From the NCBI GenBank assembly GCA_027032655.1, contig JALVMZ010000637.1, positions 1 through 8,336 on the forward strand: a DNA stretch of 8,336 bases. The letters run 5' to 3'. Below the pieces are notes generated by a model. That model worked only from the letters and a program-made list of their open reading frames with translations, did no database searches and was not told the DNA's origin. Shown in pieces: positions 1-5,677 of this stretch. This DNA comes from Desulfobacteraceae bacterium. Lineage in GTDB: Bacteria; Desulfobacterota; DSM-4660; Desulfatiglandales; JALVMZ01. Made by a program: the position numbers and the translations under genes. Position 1 is the first letter of the stretch. Each line of letters opens with the position of its first letter.

Positions 1-1
1 T

Positions 2-397
2 ACCAAGGCAATCAAACCTAAAGCCAAAAGAGAGGTAATGACACCTGCTGAGCAGACAAGACCTGGGCTGGTTTTTACGCCTGCTGTGGATATTTATGAA
101 ACTGAAAAGGAGATTGTATTGATTGCAGATCTGCCTGGTGTGAAGGCAGATGATATGAATATTAATTTAGAGGATAATGTGCTCAGGATCGATGCTGATG
201 TTATTCCGCCTGAAAAGGAGAATGAAAGGGATGTTCTTAGGGAGTTCAGGACCGGAAAATACTACAGGGAATTCAGCATACCTCAACTTATTGACCAGAG
301 CAAGATTGATGCTGTCCTGAAAGATGGTGTCTTAAAGTTGACTCTTCCCAAGGTGGAAGCTGCAAAACCAAGAAAGATAAAGATAAAGACCTCATAA
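2..397 (+). CDS. Hsp20 / alpha-crystallin family small heat-shock protein, 5' end outside window
   Basis: Small heat-shock proteins are ATP-independent cytoplasmic holdases that bind unfolding proteins as large oligomers. The frame is open from base 2 with no stop, and the residues before the first ATG (codon at 38) read like the charged linker usual in this family (KAIKPKAKREV before MTPAEQTRPG). The true start is therefore probably upstream of the window and the ATG at 38 internal. Counting from that ATG, the alpha-crystallin domain starts near residue 16 (VDIYETEKEIVLIADLPGVK), carries the family signature A-V-L-K-D-G-V-L-K-L-T-L-P (about residues 92-104), and ends in a basic tail with an I-x-I motif (IKIK) that docks neighbouring subunits. 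A strong terminator follows 24 nt after the stop, so this is the last gene of its transcript. The family call is firm; the complete N-terminus cannot be seen. Confidence 0.93.
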   Translation, partial: TKAIKPKAKREVMTPAEQTRPGLVFTPAVDIYETEKEIVLIADLPGVKADDMNINLEDNVLRIDADVIPPEKENERDVLREFRTGKYYREFSIPQLIDQSKIDAVLKDGVLKLTLPKVEAAKPRKIKIKTS

Positions 398-421
398 TTC
401 AAGATGCATAAAATATCCTTG

Positions 422-447
422 GGGGCAGGAATTATCCTGCCCCTTTT
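422..447 (+). terminator. Rho-independent terminator after the Hsp20 gene
   Basis: A perfect 9-bp GC-rich stem (GGGGCAGGA at 422-430 pairs with TCCTGCCCC at 435-443) closes a 4-nt ATTA loop and is followed directly by TTTT and further AT-rich sequence. It lies 24 nt past the Hsp20 stop and separates that gene from the isomerase gene. Confidence 0.9.
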
Positions 448-463
448 ATTTTATAAAAAATTT

Positions 464-490
464 TGGACATGCATTTAAAATAATGATAAT
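464..490 (+). promoter_or_regulatory. Possible sigma-70 type promoter for the PpiD-like gene
   Basis: TGGACA (464-469, five of six bases match TTGACA) and GATAAT (485-490, five of six match TATAAT) are 15 bp apart, shorter than the ideal 17. The site lies between the terminator and the preferred start at 537, which would give a leader of about 40 nt. It would put the longest-ATG start (483) inside the promoter, which agrees with choosing 537. Weak by itself because the region is AT-rich. Confidence 0.3.
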
Positions 491-521
491 AATCAGATTT
501 CCCGTAAATGAAGTAAAGAAT

Positions 522-527
522 GGAGGT
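522..527 (+). promoter_or_regulatory. Ribosome binding site that fixes the PpiD-like start
   Basis: GGAGGT lies 9 nt before the ATG at 537, whereas the upstream in-frame ATG at 483 has no Shine-Dalgarno-like sequence before it. The 537 start also places the transmembrane helix close to the N-terminus, as in PpiD. Confidence 0.8.
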
Positions 528-536
528 AACAGGTTC

Positions 537-2444
537 ATGGTTCTTTCACTGATGAGAAGACATGCAAAGTCCTATCTGATAAAGTTTATAATAGCTTTAA
601 TATCCATAGTTTTTATTTTTTATTTTGGTTATTCGTTCAGGACAAGAGAAGGGACCAGGGTTGCCTATGTAAACGGTGAAATAATCACGGGTGTTGAATA
701 CAATAAGGCATATAGAGAGAGCCTTAAGGCGCTTCAGAAGAGATACAAGGGGGTATGGAATGATAGTTTAATCAGGAAGTTTAATTTAAAACAGAAGGTC
801 CTGGATGGACTCATCAATCAGAAACTTATAGCACAGGAGGCCAGGAAGATAGGACTTGATGTGAATAAAAAGGAGATTCAACGAGCCATTCTCTCTTACC
901 CAGCCTTTTTAAATAATGGAAGATTTGATGAAAGGAGATACTTTGCACTTCTGAGACAGAATAACATGAAACCTGAGGATTTTGAATCAGGCATAGAGCA
1001 GGATATACTGGAGAAAAAGATAACCCAGTTGCTTATGAGTTTCCTTCCCATTACTGAAAGGGAATTAAGGGACTTTTACAGGTTTCACAAGGAAGAGATA
1101 AAGGTAAGTTATGTAAAGTTTTACTCAGCAGGATTTAAGAAGAAGGTTAAAATTGATGAAGAGAAGCTCAAAAAATTCTTTGATGAACATAAGAACGAAT
1201 TCAGGATACCCGAGAAGATAAAGATCGCCTTTATTGAGTTTGATCCTGAGAAATTTAAGAAAGACATTAAAATCTCTGAGGATGAGTTAAGGCTTTACTA
1301 TGAAGAAAATATAGATAGATTTAAGGTCCCAAAACGAATAAAGGCAAGACATATATTGCTCAAAGTCCCTGCTGGGGCGACAAAAGAACAGGAAGAAAAA
1401 ATAAAGAAAAAGGCGTGGGAAATAGCAAAGAGGGCAAAAAAGGGAGAGGATTTTGCAAAGCTTGCAAAAAAATACTCTCAGGGACCATCTGCCAAAAAGG
1501 GAGGAGATATTGGATATTTTTCAAAGGGAGAAATGGAAAAGAGATTTGAAGATGCTGCTTTTCGGCTGAAACCAGGTCAGATAAGTGATCCAATCAGGAG
1601 TTCCATTGGATACCATATAATTAAGGTGGAAGATGTTAAAGAGGCAAAGACTAGGTCCTTTGAAGAGGTAAGGTCAGAGATACTTGATATACTCCTTAAA
1701 CAGAAATCCACTGATGAGGCCCATGAAAGGGCACTCTCTTTTATTGATCAGATGCCCTATGATATTAATATTAAAGATTATGCTAGATCCCATAATATGG
1801 ATACAAAGGAGACGAACTTTTTTTCAAAGGAAGAGCCGATTCCTCTCATGGGTAATGATTACCGGTTGAAGGAGACCCTGTTTTCAATGGATAAGAATGA
1901 CACCACTGATATTATGGAATCCAGTGGAAAGTTTTATATTATCCAGGTGCTGGATAAAAAGCCGTCCTACATTCCTAAGCTATCTGAGGTAAGAAAGGCC
2001 GTTGAAGATGCCTATATACTGGATTCAGCAAAAAGGATGGCAAAGGAAAGGGCTCAGGAGTTTTTAAAAAAGGTAAGGGATGGGGCAGATTGGGTCAAGA
2101 CTGCAAAGGACTATGAAGTAAAGATTAAAAGCACGGATTTTTTCTCAAGGAGTGCCCCCCCATTTCTTGAGCTGGGATTTAATGAAAAGCTCTATGAAGA
2201 GATATTTGCACTGAGCCAGAAGAGTCCATATCCAGAGAGAGTATTTGAGGATGAGGATGATATTATTGTGGTTAAATGGGATGGTGAAAAGGGTATTGAT
2301 GAAAAGGAATATCAGAAAGAAAAGAAAAACTATGAATATAAACTGCTTCTCTTAAAACAAAAGGAAGCAATGAATGGCTGGATTGAGAGCCTGAGAAATT
2401 CTGCAGAAATTAAGATTGAACCCCAATTCGCAGCACGGCCTTAA
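537..2444 (+). CDS. PpiD/SurA-like membrane-anchored peptidyl-prolyl cis-trans isomerase
   Basis: A parvulin-type folding factor of the cell envelope that should assist newly exported proteins at the outer face of the inner membrane. From the start at 537 it has 635 residues, close to PpiD's usual length. A short basic N-terminus (MRRHAKSYLIK) leads into one transmembrane helix (about 13-34) with no cleavable signal, giving the N-in/C-out topology of PpiD. A SurA-N/chaperone segment (about 42-200, with VAYVNGEIITG and FDERRYFALLRQNNM) is followed by one canonical parvulin domain (about 268-368: KARHILLK, DFAKLAKKYSQGPSAKKGGD, GYHIIKVED). The usual parvulin active-site histidines are present (about 272 and 360). 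A degenerate parvulin-like half-domain follows (about 427-473), then a charged C-terminal tail, as in PpiD, where this part is not catalytic. An upstream ATG at 483 would add 18 residues but lacks a ribosome binding site. PpiD is the closest known type; a SurA-like or PrsA-like name is also possible. Confidence 0.88.
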   Translation: MVLSLMRRHAKSYLIKFIIALISIVFIFYFGYSFRTREGTRVAYVNGEIITGVEYNKAYRESLKALQKRYKGVWNDSLIRKFNLKQKVLDGLINQKLIAQEARKIGLDVNKKEIQRAILSYPAFLNNGRFDERRYFALLRQNNMKPEDFESGIEQDILEKKITQLLMSFLPITERELRDFYRFHKEEIKVSYVKFYSAGFKKKVKIDEEKLKKFFDEHKNEFRIPEKIKIAFIEFDPEKFKKDIKISEDELRLYYEENIDRFKVPKRIKARHILLKVPAGATKEQEEKIKKKAWEIAKRAKKGEDFAKLAKKYSQGPSAKKGGDIGYFSKGEMEKRFEDAAFRLKPGQISDPIRSSIGYHIIKVEDVKEAKTRSFEEVRSEILDILLKQKSTDEAHERALSFIDQMPYDINIKDYARSHNMDTKETNFFSKEEPIPLMGNDYRLKETLFSMDKNDTTDIMESSGKFYIIQVLDKKPSYIPKLSEVRKAVEDAYILDSAKRMAKERAQEFLKKVRDGADWVKTAKDYEVKIKSTDFFSRSAPPFLELGFNEKLYEEIFALSQKSPYPERVFEDEDDIIVVKWDGEKGIDEKEYQKEKKNYEYKLLLLKQKEAMNGWIESLRNSAEIKIEPQFAARP

Positions 2445-2457
2445 ATAGTTAGGCAAC

Positions 2458-2532
2458 TCAATATGCGGTTGTTACCTTTTCCCAGGTGGAATAAAGTTCC
2501 TTAGTAGCCTTGTTAAACTCAAGACCCACCAT
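2458..2532 (-). CDS. Possible 24-codon ORF or gene remnant (uncertain)
   Basis: On the minus strand an ATG at 2532-2530 opens 24 codons ending in TGA at 2460-2458. The product begins MVGLEFNKATKEL and ends STWEKVTTAY. Its amphipathic, protein-like composition is unusual for random intergenic DNA, and an AGGA (2544-2541) lies 8 nt before the ATG. I do not recognise it. It might be a tiny real peptide, the surviving start of a broken gene, or chance. The frame is closed just upstream by a stop and lies next to the inverted-repeat element, so remodelling of this spot is plausible. Confidence 0.2.
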   Translation of the reverse strand: MVGLEFNKATKELYSTWEKVTTAY

Positions 2533-2567
2533 GTAACAGGTCCTATTGTTTTAATCTATAAAGTTAT

Positions 2568-2719
2568 GAGAGCTTTGCAAAAATGATTGATATTCCGTTT
2601 GTCATCCTGAGGGTGTCTGAAAGACTCACGTTGGACACATGAGATGCTTCGGGGCTTCGCCCCTCAGCATGACAGATACAGATAAAGTAATTCCAGATAT
2701 GAGTTTTTGCAAAGCTCTC
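2568..2719. repeat. Nested inverted-repeat element (MITE/REP-like), non-coding
   Basis: The ends are perfect 16-bp inverted repeats, GAGAGCTTTGCAAAAA at 2568-2583 and its reverse complement at 2704-2719. Nested inside is a second pair, 2600-2613 with 2661-2674 (core TGTCATCCTGAG against CTCAGCATGACA; 13 of 14 positions pair). Inside that is a competing GGGGC-TTC-GCCCC hairpin at 2651-2663. No transposase is encoded. The TGTCAT-CTGAG...CTCAG-ATGACA core resembles dispersed palindromic repeats I recall from many bacterial genomes. A GTTA occurs on both sides (2563-2566 and 2720-2723), but the left copy is one base away from the end, so a target duplication is not proven. It lies between convergent genes and could also stop or stabilise transcripts from either side. 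Confidence 0.72.
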
Positions 2720-2754
2720 GTTAGGTGATGATTATGAGGGCATTATTGTGGGGA

Positions 2755-3252
2755 TTAGTCCGGTTCAGAATGAGATGATGGGGCCTGGCTTCCATATGTG
2801 ATGGGATATTTCTGATCTTTTACTATGAGATAGAACCTGCCATTCTGTTCATGAATCCATTTTGCAATATTATAGTAGGCGGGCCTTGTAAATCTTGAAG
2901 GGAATCTGCCCCCTTTAACCATGCAATAGAGCACATTGCCATCACCTACCCATAAGGTGGATGGGTCAAGTATCTCTGTGCTTCCATCATTTAGAAGAAT
3001 CCTTATCTCACCCGATGATTCATCCATGTCCACCCCTTTTATGACAAATGGGGTGTCTTCCACATCAACATAACATACATCATCCTTTAATCGGATTATG
3101 TATCTTCCTTTTGAGTCAATATCCATGTGCTGATAGAACAACTCAATCATGCCCCTGTGGATCATCTCCACACCCTTATGGAACCATCTTCCTTCCCTGT
3201 CTATAAAAATCATGCATGGGGGTATATCGCCATTATCTATCTTCTTTTCCAT
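2755..3252 (-). CDS. DUF1285-like protein of unknown function
   Basis: A 165-residue soluble protein with no signal peptide or membrane segment. The order of motifs matches what I recall of the DUF1285 family: an N-terminal 'I-D-x-E-G-R-W-F-H-K-G' strand pair (about 18-28), 'I-x-L-F-Y-Q-H' (about 36-42), 'G-R-Y-I-I-R-L' (about 48-54), the conserved 'V-E-D-T-P-F' (about 64-69), and 'F-T-R-P-A-Y-Y' (about 121-127). The final strand is 'F-Y-L-I-V-K-D-Q-K-Y-P-I'. DUF1285 proteins have no established biochemical function. The ATG at 3252 overlaps the end of the upstream gene by 16 nt and sits directly after GGTCAGG, so the two are probably translationally coupled and made in a fixed ratio. Family assignment is from motif memory, not a profile search. 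Confidence 0.68.
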   Translation of the reverse strand: MEKKIDNGDIPPCMIFIDREGRWFHKGVEMIHRGMIELFYQHMDIDSKGRYIIRLKDDVCYVDVEDTPFVIKGVDMDESSGEIRILLNDGSTEILDPSTLWVGDGNVLYCMVKGGRFPSRFTRPAYYNIAKWIHEQNGRFYLIVKDQKYPITYGSQAPSSHSEPD

Positions 3253-3554
3253 CCTGACCTTTTTCTCCTTCTCTTTTTTATTTTATGAACAGGCGGCTCT
3301 ATTCCATGCTCTTTTAACCACCTTCTGGATTCATTCCATATATCCTTAAGAGCTGATCTGGTAATTATTGTTTTATGCATTTCTATCTCTGCCATCTCAT
3401 CACTCAGACCCAGGAGGTGCGAGAGTTTCCCAGCCTCCCTGGGATGGGTTGCAATATGTTTTTTTAAAAGCCTTATATCCCTTGCTCTCAGGATACGATT
3501 TAAGGTCCTGTGGAAATTTGCATATCCCTGCTCTATTTCTCTTTCATCCACCAT
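3237..3554 (-). CDS. Uncharacterised 105-residue protein with a basic C-terminal tail
   Basis: I do not recognise a named family. The preferred start is the ATG at 3554 (MVDEREIEQGYANFHRTLNR). An upstream ATG at 3623 would add 23 hydrophobic, low-quality residues and run across the divergent promoter region, so I reject it. The protein is predicted mostly helical: 'F-H-R-T-L-N-R-I-L-R-A-R-D' and 'L-K-K-H-I-A-T-H-P' precede 'K-L-S-H-L-L-G-L-S-D-E-M-A-E-I-E-M-H', then an Arg/Trp-rich helix and a strongly basic tail (KIKKRRRKRSGWKRR) that suggests nucleic-acid or ribosome contact. It has no membrane segment. It is the first gene of a two-gene minus-strand operon and overlaps the DUF1285-like gene by 16 nt. 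The ribosome binding site is weak: only CAGG directly abutting the ATG, and a GTG at 3551 is an alternative start. A real gene seems likely because of the overlap and codon quality; its function is unknown. Confidence 0.68.
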   Translation of the reverse strand: MVDEREIEQGYANFHRTLNRILRARDIRLLKKHIATHPREAGKLSHLLGLSDEMAEIEMHKTIITRSALKDIWNESRRWLKEHGIEPPVHKIKKRRRKRSGWKRR

Positions 3555-3606
3555 CCTGAATGGTAACAATATATTCAAACACCCGTGGAGGTAAAGTAAA
3601 ATATGC

Positions 3607-3630
3607 ACAATTAATGTTGACATAAATTGT
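3607..3630. promoter_or_regulatory. Candidate operator: 24-bp near-perfect palindrome
   Basis: ACAATTAATGTT (3607-3618) is followed by GACATAAATTGT (3619-3630). Ten of twelve positions are complementary about the centre, the exceptions being A3613/A3624 and the central T/G pair. The palindrome overlaps the TTGACA box, the typical position for a repressor dimer that blocks RNA polymerase. No regulator gene is in the window, so the binding protein is unknown. Confidence 0.55.
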
Positions 3631-3646
3631 ATTAAGGACGAATATT
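3617..3646 (+). promoter_or_regulatory. Likely promoter of the aldolase-dehydrogenase operon
   Basis: A perfect -35 hexamer TTGACA (3617-3622) is followed after 18 bp by AATATT (3641-3646, four of six bases of TATAAT). Transcription would begin roughly 10-20 nt before the ribosome binding site of the first gene, giving a short leader. The -35 box lies inside the palindrome at 3607-3630. Confidence 0.5.
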
Positions 3647-3675
3647 GTATTTAAAATCTTTAATATCAGGGGGTT

Positions 3676-4572
3676 ATGATGGCAGATGCAGAAAAGATAC
3701 TTGAGGCACGAGCACCTGAGGAGATGGGGCACAGCCCCGCTTCCAGTCCCAAAAAAGGCATAAAGGGATGTGATAACCTTGATTGGGGCATGAGGAACAG
3801 GCTGTCCCGGTTGATAGGAAGTGATGGACACTGCCAGTTTTTGCCTATTGATCATGGATATTTTCAGGGGCCAACCAGATGTCTTGAAAGACCTGGGGAA
3901 ACGGTAAGAGAACTATTTCCATATGCAGACGGGCTCTTTGTAACCAGAGGGGTATTGAGATCATGCATACCACCCGATACTGATACACCCATTATACTCA
4001 GGGTTTCAGGTGGCACAAGTGTGATAGGCAGTGACCTGGCAAATGAAATCCTTACCACATCCATTGATGAGATAATCAGACTGAATGTGTCTGCTGTTGG
4101 AGTATCAATCTTTGTTGGAACTGATTATGAAAAACAGACCCTTAAAAACCTGTCTGACCTTGTAAATATGTGTGAAGACTATGGCATCCCTGTAATGGCA
4201 GTTACTGCAGTTGGAAAGGAGCTGGAAAAGAGAACTGCCAGATATCTCGCCCTTTGCTGCAGGATTGCGGCTGAGCTGGGTGCAAAGATTGTGAAGACCT
4301 ATTATTGTGAGGATGGATTTGAAAAGGTGACCGATGGATGCCCTGTTCCGGTTGTGATAGCAGGGGGGCCAAAGTGTGAAACTGAGATGGAGGTTTTTGA
4401 ATTTGTCCATGATGGTATGCAAAAAGGGGCCATAGGTGTGAATCTGGGAAGGAATGTCTGGCAGAACCCCCATCCTGTAGCCATGATGCGGGCACTGAAT
4501 GCAATAATACATGATCAGGCAACCCCGGAGCAGGCATTTGAACTATATAGATCCCTTAAAAAGGGGAGTTAA
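3676..4572 (+). CDS. LsrF-like class I aldolase/thiolase (DeoC/LacD family)
   Basis: A TIM-barrel enzyme that forms a lysine Schiff base with a phosphorylated keto sugar. The closest protein I know is E. coli LsrF, the thiolase that transfers an acetyl group from 3-hydroxy-5-phosphonooxypentane-2,4-dione to CoA in AI-2 breakdown. Shared stretches include K-G-C-x-x-L-D-W-G-M-x-x-R-L-S-R (about 30-45), 'DHGYFQGPT' (59-67), 'T-R-G-x-L-R-S' (90-96), 'M-A-V-T-x-V-G-K' (174-181), 'KTYY' with the expected Schiff-base Lys207, 'P-V-V-I-A-G-G' (225-231) and the phosphate-binding 'G-V-N-L-G-R-N' (254-260). Its 298 residues match LsrF (about 291). No lsr transport, kinase or regulator genes are near, so the AI-2 role is doubtful and another phospho-ketose may be the substrate. 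AGGGGG (3668-3673) precedes the ATG; the adjacent ATG at 3679 is an alternative start. It leads a five-gene operon. Confidence 0.88.
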   Translation: MMADAEKILEARAPEEMGHSPASSPKKGIKGCDNLDWGMRNRLSRLIGSDGHCQFLPIDHGYFQGPTRCLERPGETVRELFPYADGLFVTRGVLRSCIPPDTDTPIILRVSGGTSVIGSDLANEILTTSIDEIIRLNVSAVGVSIFVGTDYEKQTLKNLSDLVNMCEDYGIPVMAVTAVGKELEKRTARYLALCCRIAAELGAKIVKTYYCEDGFEKVTDGCPVPVVIAGGPKCETEMEVFEFVHDGMQKGAIGVNLGRNVWQNPHPVAMMRALNAIIHDQATPEQAFELYRSLKKGS

Positions 4573-4598
4573 TCTTAATGTTTGAGGAATAGCTCAGG

Positions 4599-5663
4599 AT
4601 GGAGGATGTAAAAGAGCAAGTCCCCAAGAGTATGAAGGTCCTGATGTATTATAGTAACAGGGATGTGAGGGTTGAGGAGATGCCTGTTCCTTCCATTGGG
4701 CCGGGCGAAATCCTCATGAAGGTGATATCCAGCGGAATCTGTGGTAGTGATGTTATGGAATGGTATAGAAGGGATAAGGTGCCCCTTGTGCTGGGGCATG
4801 AAGTTGCAGGCATTGTGGTTGAAACAGGAAAGGGAGTGGATAGATTTTCTCCTGGAGATAGGATTGCATCCACACACCATGTGCCATGTTTTAATTGCCA
4901 TTACTGTCACATGGGCCATCATACTGTATGTGATACACTCCTAAGAGGCACACACTTTGAACCCGGTGGATTCGCCCAATACCTACGAATACCCGCCATT
5001 AATGTGGAAAGGGGCACTTTCAGAATCCCGGAAAGTGTAACATTTGAACATGCCTCATTTATGGAGCCCCTCGCATGTGTCCTGAGAGGTCAGCGAAATG
5101 CCCCCCTTATGCCGGGGGGCACTGTGCTGGTGCTTGGCTGTGGCATATCAGGTCTGCTACACATAAGGGTTGCAAGATTTATGGGTGCCGGTCTCATTGT
5201 TGCCTATGATTCAATAGATTACAGGCTTGCCCTTGCCAGGGAGATGGGGGCAGATATATGTGTGAAGGCAGGAGAGCCCCTGATGGATATTTTAAAGGAG
5301 AAAAACCAGGGGCGCCTTGCTGATTTTGTAGTGCTCTGTTATGAAGGCTTCTCTGAACTTGGAGTAAGCTCCATTGAGAGGGGGGGAGTGATGCTATTTT
5401 TTAGTGGTGCATCAGAGGGTGCGGCGCTCACAATTCCCATTAATCAGGTCCTATGGAGGAGGGAGATAACCGTCAAAAGCACATATGCAGGTGCTCCATA
5501 TGACTGCTATCAGGCCCTGAGCCTTATAAGGGAGGGGATTCTCCCTGTTGAAAAGCTCATCACCCACAGGCTCCCCCTTGAAGAGGGGCAAAAGGGTTTC
5601 AGTATGGTATCATCCCCGGTTGAGCATGAATGTGTGAAGGTAATAATTGAGCCCAACAAATAA
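4599..5663 (+). CDS. Zinc-dependent medium-chain alcohol/polyol dehydrogenase
   Basis: A sorbitol/threonine dehydrogenase-type enzyme that should oxidise or reduce a hydroxyl or carbonyl of a sugar-like substrate with NAD(H). Catalytic zinc ligands are seen as Cys48 (GICGSD), His67-Glu68 (GHEVAG) and Glu156 (MEP). The structural zinc site is the four-cysteine lobe Cys97, Cys100, Cys103 and Cys111. The Rossmann fold starts near 176 with VLVLGCGISG (G-x-G-x-x-G at 180-185), and Asp204 at the end of the second strand (VAYD) points to NAD rather than NADP. Its 354 residues are the normal family length. It begins 26 nt after the LsrF-like gene and ends 14 nt before the class II aldolase, so it very likely acts in the same pathway. 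The ATG at 4599 has GAGGA 10 nt before it; Met12 (codon at 4632, MKVLMYY) is a family-like alternative start. Subfamily substrate cannot be decided from sequence alone. Confidence 0.9.
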   Translation: MEDVKEQVPKSMKVLMYYSNRDVRVEEMPVPSIGPGEILMKVISSGICGSDVMEWYRRDKVPLVLGHEVAGIVVETGKGVDRFSPGDRIASTHHVPCFNCHYCHMGHHTVCDTLLRGTHFEPGGFAQYLRIPAINVERGTFRIPESVTFEHASFMEPLACVLRGQRNAPLMPGGTVLVLGCGISGLLHIRVARFMGAGLIVAYDSIDYRLALAREMGADICVKAGEPLMDILKEKNQGRLADFVVLCYEGFSELGVSSIERGGVMLFFSGASEGAALTIPINQVLWRREITVKSTYAGAPYDCYQALSLIREGILPVEKLITHRLPLEEGQKGFSMVSSPVEHECVKVIIEPNK

Positions 5664-5677
5664 CATGGAGGATTAAT

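Noticed and set aside
483..536. Longer version of the PpiD-like protein starting at the ATG at 483
   Set aside because: No ribosome binding site before 483; GGAGGT sits correctly before 537, and the added 18 residues would bury the membrane anchor.
2445..2754. CRISPR array or tRNA/small RNA gene in the convergent intergenic region
   Set aside because: There are no regularly spaced direct repeats and no cloverleaf; the structure present is inverted, not directly repeated.
3555..3623. Upstream ATG at 3623 for the 105-residue protein (128 aa version)
   Set aside because: The extra residues are hydrophobic and unlike the rest, no Shine-Dalgarno is present, and the start would lie at the operator/promoter of the divergent operon.
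3544..3855. 103-codon minus-strand frame across the divergent spacer and the start of the LsrF-like gene
   Set aside because: It is antisense to a well-supported enzyme gene and to a promoter region, with a composition typical of shadow frames.
4105..4537. Overlapping minus-strand frames rich in His/Pro/Ser
   Set aside because: They are antisense shadows of the LsrF-like gene with no ribosome binding sites or recognisable domains.
3676..4572. AI-2 (lsr) quorum-signal degradation operon
   Set aside because: Only the LsrF-like gene is present; no LsrK, LsrG, LsrR or LsrACDB homologue is in the window, and the neighbours are a dehydrogenase and an aldolase.
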